DNA from: Panax quinquefolius
Lineage: Eukaryota > Streptophyta > Magnoliopsida > Apiales > Araliaceae
NCBI GenBank assembly: GCA_020205615.1
Contig: CM035168.1
Coordinates: 8,250,237-8,314,236, forward strand
Direction: 5' to 3'
DNA length: 64,000 nucleotides
Shown: in pieces, positions 12,300 to 23,857 of the stretch
How the letters are laid out: every line of letters starts with the position of its first letter
How positions within the stretch are numbered: the stretch's first letter is position 1
The notes under the pieces: model-generated
What the model was told of the DNA's origin: nothing
Databases searched by the model: none
The model's input: only the letters and a program-made list of their open reading frames with translations
Translations under genes and position numbers: made by a program

Positions 12300-12800
12300 A
12301 CTCGTAAGGGTTGTTATTCCATTCTTTATTAATATGTTGGAATAACTTTATACATCGGCAATCCGCATACGTGGTGAAATTCTTCCGTTATTCCATTCTT
12401 TATTATTCATTTGGAATATCCCATGCATGCGTGAATTACGCATGACACTGGTTCCATTCTTTATTATTCTATTGGAATATCACATGTCATGCGATTACGC
12501 ATGACATGGTTCCATTATTTATTATTACATTGGAATAAACTCGTATGCGTTGATTCTATCGCATGCTCGGTGAATTCTTTTGTTATTCCAATCTTTATTA
12601 TTACATTGGAATATCACATCTATGAGGATTACACATGACTGGTTCTATTATTTATTATTACATTTGAATAACACATGCATGCGATCTATCACATACGGTG
12701 AATTCTTTTGTTATTCTATTCTTTATTATTCGTTAGAATAACACATGCATACGGACTCTCGCATGCGTGGTGAATGATCCTTCGTATTCATTCTTTATTA
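12300..12800 (+). repeat. LTR hairpin minisatellite, unit about 60 bp
   Basis: About eight imperfect tandem units built of TTCCATTCTTTATTATT, then ATTGGAATA, then a GCATGC-rich dyad such as ATGCGATTACGCAT. Several units could form a short stem (ATGCG/CGCAT) with a small loop. The same array occurs in the G LTR (61015-61440) and, reversed, at about 6240-6720, 42300-42450, 50000-50430 and 51780-52040. It lies downstream of the TATA box, so it would be transcribed into the leader. Confidence 0.88.
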
Positions 12801-12944
12801 AATTGTGGAAATGAACTGTCTACGTGGATTACCGCATGGCAGGTGAAAATCCATTTGCAGTTTCGTATAATCTATTATACTCGTATGAGATATCAGTTCT
12901 TTTGTACTCGTCATGGAATATCATTTTCTTTGGTATTTTTTTTA

Positions 12945-13175
12945 CGAGTTACTATTCACGGGTTACGATTCACCTAGTTACTATTCACTCTAGTATTATT
13001 CACTCGGGTATTCGTGGAACTTTTTGTGTCAGAGTACTATTCACGAGTTACTATTCACAGGTTACTATTCACCCGAATATTATTCACTCGGGTATTTGGG
13101 GTACTTTTCATGCCAGGGTACTATTCACGAGGTACTATTCCTGAAGTACTATTCATAGGGTACTATTCATGAAGT
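12945..13175 (+). repeat. Short tandem motif TACTATTCAC in LTR
   Basis: GTTACTATTCACGGG-type units of 11-17 bases recur about a dozen times with small changes. The same cluster is at 61597-61825 in G and, sparsely, at about 8490-8535 on the reverse strand. Confidence 0.9.
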
Positions 13176-13379
13176 ACTATTTTTCCAAAAATATATTTCT
13201 TTTTCATCCAAATTATTTTTGGTACATGAATATTATTCTTGAATTTTACTCCACAAAGCAGTATCATGTTGACAATTTGGATATTTTTAAACACTGGATA
13301 AATTTAAAGTCTTTAATATTTATCCTTGATTTCATTTGATTAATGCTTATATCATTGTCGTCATCCTCATGCTTATAAT

Positions 13380-13630
13380 ATGATGAAAGTCATCTTTGGC
13401 TTACGTGCAAAGATGGACTGTTGATTATTGGTTTTACAGTTGTATATCGTTGGCTTATGTACAAAGATGGACTGTTGAATATTGGTTTTACAGTTGTATA
13501 TCTTTGGCTTATGTGCAAAGATGGACGGTTGATTATTGGTTTTAAAGTTGTATATCTTTGGCTTACGTGCAAATATGAACTATTGATTGATGAGTATCTT
13601 TGGCTTATGTGCATAGATGAACTGTTTATT
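13380..13630 (+). repeat. LTR minisatellite, unit about 64 bp (ATCTTTGGCTTACGTGCAAAG)
   Basis: Four units of TCTTTGGCTTACGTGCAAAG plus ATGGACTGTTGATTATTGG and a TTTTACAGTTGTATA spacer. It is related to the shorter TTTGGCCCGTAGTGCAAAG unit of the other LTR subfamily and is repeated at 62030-62170 in G. Confidence 0.9.
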
Positions 13631-14369
13631 GGTATGATTATGATCAGGGATCATTCAGTACAATCATGACCCGTAATGTTATAGATGATATGGTAAAAGT
13701 TCTCATTGGCCCGTAGTGCATTGATGGACAGTTATTGGTATGATTATAACCAGGGATTATTCGGTATAATCATGACCATTGATGATTACATGAATATCCT
13801 TGGCCGTGGTGCAGGGATGATTCGATTTTATTTATTGTTGAGTCTCAACAATAAAGTTGATGAAAACTTTTAAATCATAGAAGATAGTAGATTTTATGCT
13901 CTACTTGATTCTTCTAATGGATTGCTTATTTTCATTTTTGATTGTTGATCTAAAACTTGTTGTCTATTGTATTCTATCAGTTGTTATACTGTTGAAGGCT
14001 AAGGATAATTTATTCTGCATTATCTGAGTCATAATATTTCTTACTGGACTAGTTGAGCTCACCCTTTTCTTTCACTGTTCTCTTCAGGAAATGAGAATAT
14101 AGCTGGGACGAGTCGGGGAATGGAGTGATGGTCTGAGATGGTGGCTATAGTAGTCCTCACTATTTTTATAAAAATAGTGTGATGATAATTATAATGAGGA
14201 CTCCATTGAGTGTGGATATTGTCGAGATGACAATATTCTTATTAAAACTCTTAGATTATGTTTTGTCGTATTTTACACGACTGTTGTATAATTAAATTGT
14301 ATTTGAATTTTGTACCATGTATTTGGCGACCCAAGATGGGTGATGTATACCTGTTTTGGGGGCGTCACA

Positions 14370-14945
14370 GTCGCCCTTCCCATCGTTGTATAGGTCATCA
14401 CCCCTGTCTCCCATCGCTCGCCGTCGATAAGATTGTCATTACCGACGGGGTCATTGGCGATGGCGAGCCGTCGGCCATGATGTATTGGCGACGACATTGG
14501 TGACGAACAAACCGTCAGTAATGGTTAATTCAAAAAATTAAAAAAGCGGTCGTTTATAAATGGCATAGCCGCGCATGATGACCCTCACGCCCAAATCACC
14601 AATGAGGCTTTTAAATTTTTTTTTTTAAAATTGCAAAATACCCCTGTTCATTTTCATATACATATATAATTATACCTGTAATAAACTAAAGAAAAATAAA
14701 TAATTCTTCACAAACGCATATCAATAACAATAATAGCTTTTGCTATATCAACCATCAAATATGTAAACAACGTAATGACTTATAGATAAAAGTTGTACAA
14801 TGTAAATAAAAAATATAATCATAAACAATCAACATAGTTAGATACATATACCATCAACCTAACTAGATACTAAACTCTAGTCTGTACAACTCAAAAGCTG
14901 TATAAATATACATATATGAAAGTCAAAATATAAACATAATGGGTA
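14370..14945. mobile_element. CACTA-like subterminal region and 3' flank of array
   Basis: It continues the sequence cut by the solo LTR (second GTCGC at 14370-14374). At about 14415-14520 it has repeated CCGTCG/GACGG and GGCGATGGCGAGCCGTCGG text typical of plant CACTA subterminal repeats. The rest, to 14945, is AT-rich without coding signal and would be the downstream region of the minus-strand exon that follows. Confidence 0.55.
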
Positions 14946-15150
14946 CTACAACCCAAGATCAGGAATGTCAGTATAATCATTGTCGTCGGTCCCACTGACG
15001 GTCCCACCTATGGTCCCACCTCCGGTATGGTCCCACCTCAAATTCGATTGCCGGTCCCACCTCAATAGTCTCATCAAACATCATTTCGGTGGTCATCACC
15101 ATCTCCACCACACGGCATCGCCCCTGCTGGCGACCTCCACCGTATGAAGT
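14946..15150 (-). pseudogene. Terminal exon, copy 1 (Gly/Thr-rich acidic tail), frameshifted
   Basis: On the minus strand an exon-like block ends in GTDDNDYTDIPDLGL and a TAG stop (14946-14948). Copies at 16081 and 17208 carry the same tail. Just upstream (15151-15153) stands an AG acceptor candidate after a T-rich stretch and TTGATTAG, so the block reads as a last exon. This copy has indels against copy 2 that break the frame. I do not recognise the protein; being next to a CACTA end, it may be the tail of a transposon protein. Confidence 0.5.
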
Positions 15151-15179
15151 CTAATCAACAAGACCTACAAAATTAAAAT

Positions 15180-16020
15180 ATTAATAATGAATTCGAAAAT
15201 AGAGAATATTTAAATTAGTTTTGTTTGTGTTCTTCAAGTGTTGCCGAGTGTTGCAAACTGTGCGATAACTCGGTCTCCGTATGTCGGAATCGAGTCCCAT
15301 AAGTTTTAATGCGTGTCTAATACCTACGCGGTGATATGTGTGTGTTTGTGTGGCATTGAGCGGTAGGGGGTTTTGGGCTCTTTTTTGACTTTTTGCCTAA
15401 GTGTTGTTGAGTTTTGCAAACTGGGCGATAACTCAGTCTCCGTATGTCAGAATCAAGTCCCGTAAGTTGTAATGCGTGTTTAATACCTATGCGGTGCTAC
15501 GTGTGTTTGCATGGCGTTCGGACGGCAGAGGCGGGTTTTGGGCTCTTTTTTGGCTTTTTGCCTAAGTGTTGGCGAGTTTTACAAACTGGGCGATAACTCG
15601 GTCTCCGTATGTCGGAATTGAGTCCCGTAAGTTCTAATGCGTGTCTAATACCTATGCGGTGCTATGTGTGTGTTTGCATGGCGTTTGGATGGTAGGCGAG
15701 TTTTGGGCTCTTTTGACTTTTTACCAGAAGTGTTGTTCGTTTTATAAACCTAGGCGATAACTCGGTCTCGGTATGTCGGAATCGAGTCCCGTAAGTTGTA
15801 ACGCATGTCTAATACCTACGCGGTGCTACATGTGTGTTTGCATGGCGTTTGGACGGCCGAGGTGAGTTTTGGGCTCTTTTTTGGCTTTTTGCCTAAGTGT
15901 TGTTGAGTAGTGCAAACTGGGCGATAACTCGGATTCTGTATATCAGAATCAAGTTCCGTAAGTTGTAATGCGTCTCTAATACCTATGTGGTGCTATGTGT
16001 GTGTTTGCATGGCGTTCGGA
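15180..16020 (-). repeat. About 165-bp tandem monomers, block 1 (five units)
   Basis: Five monomers mark themselves by GGGCGATAACTCGG at about 15258, 15424, 15589, 15753 and 15920, a spacing of 164-167 bp. Each holds TCCGTATGTCGGAATCGAGT, TAATACCTACGCGG, TTTGCATGGCGTTCGGACGG and GGGTTTTGGGCTC. On the minus strand a frame stays open across parts, but most units carry a TAG in the CACATAGCACCG stretch and the period is not always a multiple of three, so I do not call it coding. Confidence 0.93.
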
Positions 16021-16080
16021 TGAACTCAAAAGCTGTATAAATATACATATATAAAAGTCAAAATATAAACATAATGGGTA

Positions 16081-16266
16081 CTACAACCCAAGATCAGGAA
16101 TGTCAGTATAATCATTGTCGTCGGTCCCACTGACGGTCCCACCTATGGTCCCACCTCCGGTTTGACTGCCGGTCCCACCCTCAATAGTCTCATCAGCATC
16201 AGCTCGGCGGTCATCACCATCTCCACCACGGGCATCGCCCGTGCTGCAGCCTCCACCCGCCGAAGT
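16081..16266 (-). pseudogene. Terminal exon, copy 2 (best-preserved)
   Basis: It reads open from a TTGATTAG acceptor candidate at 16267-16269 to the TAG stop at 16081-16083, giving about 61 residues: a Gly-rich start (TSAGGGCSTGDARGGDGDD), an acidic stretch (RRADADETIEGG), GGT repeats and the tail DDNDYTDIPDLGL. A TTTTGTAG acceptor also exists 13 bases upstream but would bring an in-frame TAG. With the five monomers following it on the minus-strand upstream side, it forms one higher-order unit. Confidence 0.5.
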
Positions 16267-16299
16267 CTAATCAACAAGACCCTACAAAATTAAAATATT

Positions 16300-17150
16300 A
16301 ATAATGAATTCAAAAATAGAGAATATTTAAATTAGTTTTGTTTGTGTTCTTCAAGTGTTGCCGAGTGTTGCAAACTGTACGATAACTCGGTCTCCGTATG
16401 TCGGAATCGAGTCCCATAAGTTTTAATGCGTGTCTAATACCTACGCGGTGATATGTGTGTGTTTGTGTGGCATTCGAACGGCCGAGGGGGGTTTTGGGCT
16501 CTTTTTTGACTTTTTGCCTAAGTGTTGTTGAGTTTTGCAAACTGGGCGATAACTCAGTCTCCGTATGTCAGAATCTAGTCCCGTAAGTTGTAACGCGTGT
16601 CTAATACCTATGCGGTGCTACGTGTGTGTTTGCATGGCGTTCGGACGGCAGAGGCGGGTTTTGGGCTCTTTTTTGGCTTTTTGCCTAAGTATTGGCGAGT
16701 TTTACAAACTGGGCAATAACTCGGTCTTCGTATGTCGAAATTGAGTCCCGTAAGTTCTAATGCGTGTCTAATACCTATGCGGTGCTATGTGTGTGTTTGC
16801 ATGGCGTTTGGATGACTGGGGCGGGTTTTGGGCACTTTTTGACTTTTTTAGAAGTGTTGTTCGATTTTGTAAAGCTGGCGATAACTTTCGGTCTCGGTAT
16901 GTCGGAATCGAGTCCCGTAAGTTGTAACGTGTGTCTAATACCTACGCGGTGCTACATGTGTGTTTGCATGGCGTTTGGACGGCCGAGGCGAGTTTTGGGC
17001 TCTTTTTTGGCTTTTTGCCTAAGTGTTGTTGAGTAGTGCAAACTGGGCGATAACTCGGATTCTGTATATCAGAATCAAGTTAAAGTAAGTTATAATGCGT
17101 CTCTAATACCTATGTGGTGCTATGTGTGTGTTTGCATGGCGTTCGGATGA
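16300..17150 (-). repeat. About 165-bp tandem monomers, block 2 (five units)
   Basis: Monomer marks at about 16380, 16545, 16711, 16877 and 17047. Unit for unit this block matches block 1, so the pair plus an exon copy was duplicated as one higher-order unit of about 1.13 kb. Confidence 0.93.
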
Positions 17151-17207
17151 ACTCAAAAGCTGTATAAATATACATATATGAAAGTCAAAATATAAACATA
17201 ATGGGTA

Positions 17208-17393
17208 CTACAACCCAAGATCAGGAATGTCAGTATAATCATTGTCGTCGGTCCTTGGCGGTCCCACCTATGGTCCCACCTCCCGGTCCATTGATCCGGT
17301 CCCACCCTCAATAGTCTCATCAGCATCAGCTCAGCGGTCATCACCATCTCTACCACGGGCATCGCCCGTGCCGCAGCCTCCACCCGCCGATGT
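17208..17393 (-). pseudogene. Terminal exon, copy 3
   Basis: It is the same block as copy 2, with a TAG stop at 17208-17210 and the acceptor candidate at 17394-17396. The first part is close to copy 2; the middle shows small changes around GGTCCATTGATCC that alter the reading. The spacing from copy 2 is 1127 bp. Confidence 0.45.
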
Positions 17394-17429
17394 CTAATCA
17401 ACAAGACCCTACAAAATTAAAATATTAAT

Positions 17430-17760
17430 AATGAATTCGAAAATAGAGAATATTTAAATTAGTTTTGTTTGTGTTCTTCAAGTGTTGCCGAGTGTTGAAA
17501 ACTGTGCGATAACTCGGTCTCCGTATGTCGCAATCGAGTCCCATAAGTTTAATTGCGTGTCTAATACCTACGCGGTGATATGTGTGTGTTTGTGTGGCAT
17601 TCGAACGGCCGAGGGGGGTTTTGGGCTCTTTTTTGACTTTTTGCCTAAGTGTTGTTGAGTTTTGCAAACTGGGCGATAACTCAGTCTCCGTATGTCAGAA
17701 TCAAGTCCCGTAAGTTGTAACGCGTGTCTAATACCTATGCGGTGCTACGTGTGTGTTTGC
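17430..17760 (-). repeat. About 165-bp monomers, block 3 left half
   Basis: Two monomers (marks at about 17505 and 17671), then the array is interrupted by Copia element B after GTGTGTGTTTGC. Confidence 0.93.
17756..17760 (+). other. Target-site duplication TTTGC, left copy (element B)
   Basis: TTTGC precedes the element and is repeated at 26818-26822 right after it, within the same monomer text TTTGCATGGCGTTCGG. Confidence 0.93.
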
Positions 17761-19612
17761 TGTTCGGTTTGTAATATTTAAGAACGCAATCAAATTGCAA
17801 AAATAAGCGAAAACGTGTAAAATCAGAGTTTTAATATTTTACAAACCATATACCCGGATCACCCTTTATGCACAATTATTAATTAAACGAAAAGATAAAG
17901 AATAAAATCATACCCTTGAAGATCGAGCTTCCTCAGGTACAAGTTCACCTCCAAATCCTTTCGCGTTTTACTTGAATTCACCGGGTTTGTTTCCTTCCTT
18001 TGATCAACGTTAGCCACCCAAGTGTTTGGCCTCTAAAGGTGATCCACCAAGGAAGAAGAAGGATTCAAGAAGATGGGTGGTTGGCTAAACCCTAGTTTTT
18101 CTATCTCTATAGAAAAGGAGCGTACTCTCCAATTCTTGGAATTATGACGTAGTCTTGATATCTGATATAAGACTCCTCTTATAAAGATATCAAGTAACCC
18201 TATTAAAATAAGGTATTATTTAATTAAAACCTTTTAATTAAAGGGGCTCCCTAATCTTATTAGGGATAATTAATTAAACTCCTTTAACTAATTTTCCTTC
18301 CTAATCCAATTAGGAATAAATGAGAGTACTTATATTAAATTAATTCCTAAACTCTTTTAGAAATTAAAATAATAATAATAATTGTAATAATATTAATAAG
18401 ACTCCTCTTATTAATTTATATTTAATATTTCTAAAATATTAAATAATAAATATTAAGCTATTTAATTTATTCTATCACCATAGATTAAATTAAATATACA
18501 TAACATATTATTACGATTATGCCATTAACTTCTTAAATAATTATTCTTCCTTTTATGGTGTGACCCTTTAGGTTCTTCATATTAAACAGGTTGTGAATAA
18601 ATCAATTAGAACAATTCTAATCTTATTTAAATAAATAAATTAAACAATTAATTTATTTAAATAAATAATATTTATTCTACAATAGGGATAAAGCCTCCTA
18701 GCGATCGGCGACTTTCCGGATAATATAGATTTCAACATTAATCATAAAAGAACCTTTGAGTAAATAGTTACCGTATAATTTAATCCTTCCACCATACAAT
18801 GTCCCAATTAAATATAAGGCATGGAATTAATGTCAAGTCTTATTTTATTTAATTATATGTATTTCGATCCTTAAATGCATTAACTCAAATAATGCAAATT
18901 AGAAACTCCTTTCTAATTTCATTACGCTTTGGCCAAGGACTCTTTGGTTGTCATTTATCGAATCACATAGGACATTTCTCTTCTTTTATTAGAAGTGGTA
19001 GATTCTTTATTGATCATATATTATCTCCATGTACAACTTGTTATACCCAAACATACCCTTTGATATACCCTAAGGGTCTTAAGGAATAAGTCAAAGTATA
19101 ACTCATCATACACAAGATACTATGATGATCTCAAGTCCAAGGATTACTTGTACTACTATCACTACAGGAATTCCTATTGACATGCAAGTAAAACTCCATT
19201 AGGTATTCCTTAGCGAGCCACGTTCAGTGAACTTATTCTCCAATAAGCACCTACATACTTGCTTTAGTGTCTCCACACAAATGATTATGAGATCAATCAT
19301 CCTCATCCAATGAGCAAGCAACGTATGTACCAATCTATCCGGATTCACTAATCTCCAATTTAGTAATCCAATGATTGGGAACTATTTTAGTTTTAACCTT
19401 TCTAAGAATTTAGATCTCATTAGAATAATCATCATCATTATTCTAAAAGCATTGCTTAAAACTATGGGTTTATCACATATTATAAAACAACATCATGTAA
19501 ATAATTAAAAGCCTTTAATAAATTAATACTTTTTATTAATAAATGAATAAGATTGTTACAAAGTATATGCTTTATCATCAAACATGATTGGCTTGTGTGC
19601 ATACTACTTTCA
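17761..19612 (-). repeat. 3' LTR of Copia element B
   Basis: 1852 bp; on the minus strand it starts TGAAAGTAGTATGCA and ends AAACCGAACA (other copies AACCTAACA). It is nearly identical to 24963-26817. Confidence 0.95.
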
Positions 19613-19627
19613 ATCTCCCACTTGCAC
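19613..19627 (-). other. Polypurine tract of element B
   Basis: On the minus strand GTGCAAGTGGGAGAT stands immediately before the 3' LTR start, the expected plus-strand primer site. The same tract precedes the LTR in C (31557-31571). Confidence 0.75.
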
Positions 19628-21780
19628 TAAAGCTAATCGTCATGGTATCTCATACTCTTCTTCTCTAAGTGACGATTATCCTGCTGTTGGATAAGCTTTA
19701 GTTAATGGATATGTAATGTTGTTCATGAGATTCCACTATCTCTATAGTGATTTCCCATCTTTCAATGATTCTAATAATCAAATGAAAGTGCCACAACACA
19801 TGTTTAGATCCAAGATTAGACTTAGGAACTATTCCTAGTTCTGTAATGAACTTTTAATCCAAATAATCAACTTGCAACTTCATTTATAGCTATATACTTT
19901 GTCTTTATCACTAAACCAAAGAACTCTTTCTTTGTTTGGAACCTTTCAATTCAATCGCACCTTTGCTCAAGATAACGCTTTACCTTAAAGTGGATTTTTC
20001 ATCATCTTGGTGCATGCTAAAAAACTTGAGTCTGTTAAGCCCTCTAGTTTTAATTTAGACTCACCATGAATATGATCACATCCTTAGTGCTTGGGTTAAG
20101 CACTTTAAGATGTTTTCACCGACTCATAGTGAACTTCTCCATAATATGGTGATCAACATCGGTCTCGTACATTTCATTGCATACATGATTGTCCACTCAT
20201 GCGACCTCTCTTTTCGAGAGTCTGTGGGGACTATTAAAGAGATACACTCCATAGCTCATCGACATGAGACATCTCTTGGAGTTTGCCATGCTAAACAACT
20301 TTAGCATCAAATGAATATACGTTCATTGGGTTAAGTTGAGCATCCTTTTAAATCTATATATATAGATTTGCATCCCCAATAATGATACTCTTCCCAAATC
20401 ATTCATGGAGGATTGTTTAGACAACTTTATCTTTACTGATTGTAGCATTGGTATGTAATTCCTCATCCGTAGTAATAAAAATTTCACGACGCTCCCACTG
20501 ACCCTTTTGTACACAATAGAACTCTTACCCCATCATATGTAACTGGATCATCATCATCTATGATGCGTACCTCATCATCATCATCTATGATGAATCCATA
20601 CCTCCTAGGTATCTTCAGTACTATTCCAGATTTACGATTCAGTTGTGGTACATTATGTCTATTTACAGGTTCCTCTTTTTTGACTTATAGTGTTTTGTGG
20701 TTCTTGAACTCTTCAAGATCTATTATCCTCCCACTAGCCCCTTTAATGATAAACACCTTTATCTTAGAAGGCAACGTATTTCGCAACAAACACCTTTTGC
20801 TAAGTAGAGTTATAGAACATATACCCTAAACTTACTTTTGGATGTCCCACAAATTTGTATATGTCAAAACTTATCCCAAGCTTATCCTTTGAAACCTTTT
20901 CATATAAGTTGAACAACCCCTTATCTTAACATACTTAAGATTAGGAATCCTCCCTGTCCATAACTTTTATGGAGTCTTGAAATGGATTTTGAGGTTACAT
21001 TTTCGTAGATATGTCGACCATTTCTAGGACATGATCCTAGAAGGATCTTTGGAATGTCGGTAAAATCATTATGGACCGTACCATGTCCAACAAGGTATGA
21101 TTTTTCCTTTCAGATACATCAATCAATTATTACGTATCATGAGGTGTCCATTATGAGAAAAACCATTTGAGATGATCTAGAAACTTATTGCACAAGTATT
21201 TATTCCTTGATCTAATCAAAGAATCTTAATACTTTGCCAATTTGTTTCACTTCTGAATTCTTTGAACCTTTCAAATAATTCACACTTGTATTTCAACAAA
21301 TACATACATTCAACTCTTTGAATGATCATCTCCTTTTCTTATACTAGTTTGTTCAATTTACAAAATAATTTTTCACGTAAGTCAAGTATACAAAATCTAT
21401 TAAGTAATCTTTCAGTTCTATACGAAACATTATTATTATAAATAGAACAACAATTGTTCTTAATTATAATACCAAAAATTTTATTGTCCAACAATAAAAT
21501 GGAAATAATGTTTCTAACAAGAATTGGAATACAATAACAACTTATTGACTTAATAGATTTGCCGTAGGTAAGCGGTCTTTAAACTATAAGTTTCTATAGC
21601 TAATGCAAAGACAACCTTTGCTTCATTTTCTACACATAGGATTACTTATCTTTGTTTAACTTTCTACTTACGCTTGGTCCTTCATAAATCTATATTTATG
21701 ATAACCAAAGTCGGTATCCAATACCCAAGTAGAACCTTGACTTAAAGAAAAATTATTTTAAATCATGAACAAATTTGTAT
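19628..21780 (-). pseudogene. Copia element B: decayed pol
   Basis: It is homologous to the pol of A and C: on the minus strand the RT block around 20514-20350 reads SGSVVKFLLL...IPMLQSVKIKLSK, and the catalytic YVDD is lost altogether through a small deletion. RNase H and integrase remnants can be followed by their similarity to C, with stops and frameshifts throughout. The whole gag-pol stretch is about 3 kb, short of the usual 4 kb or more; the integrase core was not found. It cannot encode a working polymerase. Confidence 0.8.
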
Positions 21781-22610
21781 TTGTAACCAAAACTTCACTA
21801 AGCTTCTTTGGTTAGCCTCTGCAAGATGCTTCTTGCGATTTCTTTCGATGTCCGGGCTTATTGTAGGGAAGCAAACTCATTTGCTATCTCAGATCGATTT
21901 TATTCTTATTATCCTTTGTTTATGCCTTTCTATTTACCTTCTTTGAATCGTTCTTCTTTTCAAAAGATCCTTTGGCCCCTACCAGTAAGACTTGATCTTT
22001 CTTGGTTGGAAAGTGACTCTCAACATTTTTCAATATGTTAAGCAAATCAGCGAGGGTGATAACTAGCTTGTTCATATGAAAAATTCACAACAATTGTAAA
22101 AGGAGTCCGGGAGTGAGTACAAGATCAAATCTTGGCTCAACTCTCCATCCATGACAAAACATGTTGTCCTAATTGATCAATAAAATTGATTATGTTAAGG
22201 ACTTTTGTCTGTACTGTAGTGTCATCAGTCATTCTAGATCGGAAGAGCTCCTTAGATATCTGATATCTATCAGTCTTACTTTCCTCACCATCAACTACTT
22301 GATGTGTAGGAATATAGTAAGAGCATCCATAGTTTCATGCTGACGCTGAAGCTCGTCACTCATGGATGCGAGCATGATGCATTGAGCCAACTGTGCATCA
22401 TCTTGCCACTTTTTAAAAGTAGCAATCTCTTCCTCAGGGGTATTGTCTGCAACCATTGCAGGGATAGGCGTATTAAAGACATAAGATAGCTTTTCAGCTA
22501 TGAGAACTATTCTCAAATTCCTTAACCAATCCGCTTAATTTGATTCGGTTAATTTAGCATCTAATATGCTTCATGATGATAGTAATTTTAGACATTGTAA
22601 AATTACGTAA
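21781..22610 (-). pseudogene. Copia element B: decayed gag
   Basis: The minus-strand frame at 22516-22295 reads MRIVLIAEKLSYVFNTPIPA and on to KKWQDDAQLAQCIMLASMSD, QRQHETMDA, typical of plant Copia gag (UBN2-type). The zinc-knuckle region near 21830-21880 is corrupted. The likely original start (near 22600) is followed at once by a stop. Gag would form the virus-like particle; this copy cannot make an intact one. Confidence 0.8.
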
Positions 22611-23813
22611 ATGAATTTGTAATTAACAATATTTTAACATACATTCTTTTATTAATTACCAAAATAAATTAGGTCTTGTTTTAAATTGGTATTTCCCACC
22701 ATTTTCTTCAAACTATATTACCCTCAATATATATAGTTCGGCAAAATCTAATTAAAGAGATCGCTAGTGAGAATAAGGATCCCATTTCAAATGTATATAG
22801 CCTTGTGGTGACACAACAAACTAAATATAAATAAATAGGTAGACAACTCTTGTCAATTACATCAACTATGCAACTCCTTGTATTTTGCCTCTTAGATTAT
22901 TTTGATCAAGTGGTGGCACATCCGAATCAAAATTATCCAAGTTAAGTCCAACCTAGCACTCCATATATTCAAAAGGAAAAATATCATCCTTGTGGTGACA
23001 CAACAAAACAATATTGTTCAATTTTCTTTATAACCATCAAATGTGATAATTAACATCTTAAATACTTAATACTTGCCTTGTGGTGACACAACAAACTCAT
23101 ATTAAATATTTAATACTCTATTAATTTTATCATGCTAGAAGGCTTAATGCGTTCGATATTCCAAATATCTTTGAACGCTTAAGACTTAATATATAAAAAA
23201 ATTGAGGATTTATTATTAAATGTCTCATCTTGTTTAGCGCTGCGTGAACATATATATATATAAAATACGTATTATATTAATGAACACGCGAAGCATGTTT
23301 GCATAATATATAATATATATAGTATAAGCATGCACATATAGAATACTATATATTCTACGGATTGATTATGGACTTTTATTCTAGTTTGGTTCACTAGAGC
23401 CACCAAGTGAATCAAAAGGTCAAACCCTAAAGTGCAAGAATTAATATTTAAATATTACTATTACATTTAAACCCGGGCTCCATTATTAAAACGGATCTTC
23501 ATGCGCTTCTTGTCCCTTGATCTCCAATTCTTCAAAATAATTCTAAATATTCCTATTACAAAACTATTTAAAATAAATAGAAACCTTGATCGTTGATAAG
23601 GGAAGTACATAGGAGAGAGATAGAATTTACATTAAGAAAAATTAGAGAAGGCAGTAACGCAGCAGACCCCATTTAATAAAACTCATACATTCATGCATCC
23701 AACTAAAATAAAATCCAATCACATTGGTCAATAGTCCATAATCAATCTCATTTATTATCATACACATCATCATATGCATCAATAAATAACATTCATCTCA
23801 TGAATAATAAACA

Positions 23814-23857
<44 letters not shown>

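Larger units (their letters stand above)
11080..14369 (+). repeat. Solo LTR of Tekay/Del-like chromovirus
   Basis: It starts TGTGAGACCCCGAATTTTATG and ends GGGGGCGTCACA, the termini found in elements D, E/F and G, and is 3290 bp long. It is bounded by the 5-bp duplication GTCGC, and no PBS or coding sequence adjoins it, so this is a complete solo LTR left by LTR-LTR recombination. A TATA box lies at 12087. Downstream of the TATA box are three internal minisatellites listed separately. Confidence 0.93.

Noticed and set aside
12824..13144. 106-codon frame with TSYYSRVTIH repeats as a protein
   Set aside because: It arises from the TACTATTCAC motif cluster in the LTR; the G LTR has a different frame and length.
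18892..19089. 65-codon frame in the B LTR (and the copy at 30833) as a conserved small protein
   Set aside because: It lies in the LTR on the strand opposite to the element; conservation between LTR copies is explained by common descent, and the frame is broken in the 5' LTR of B.
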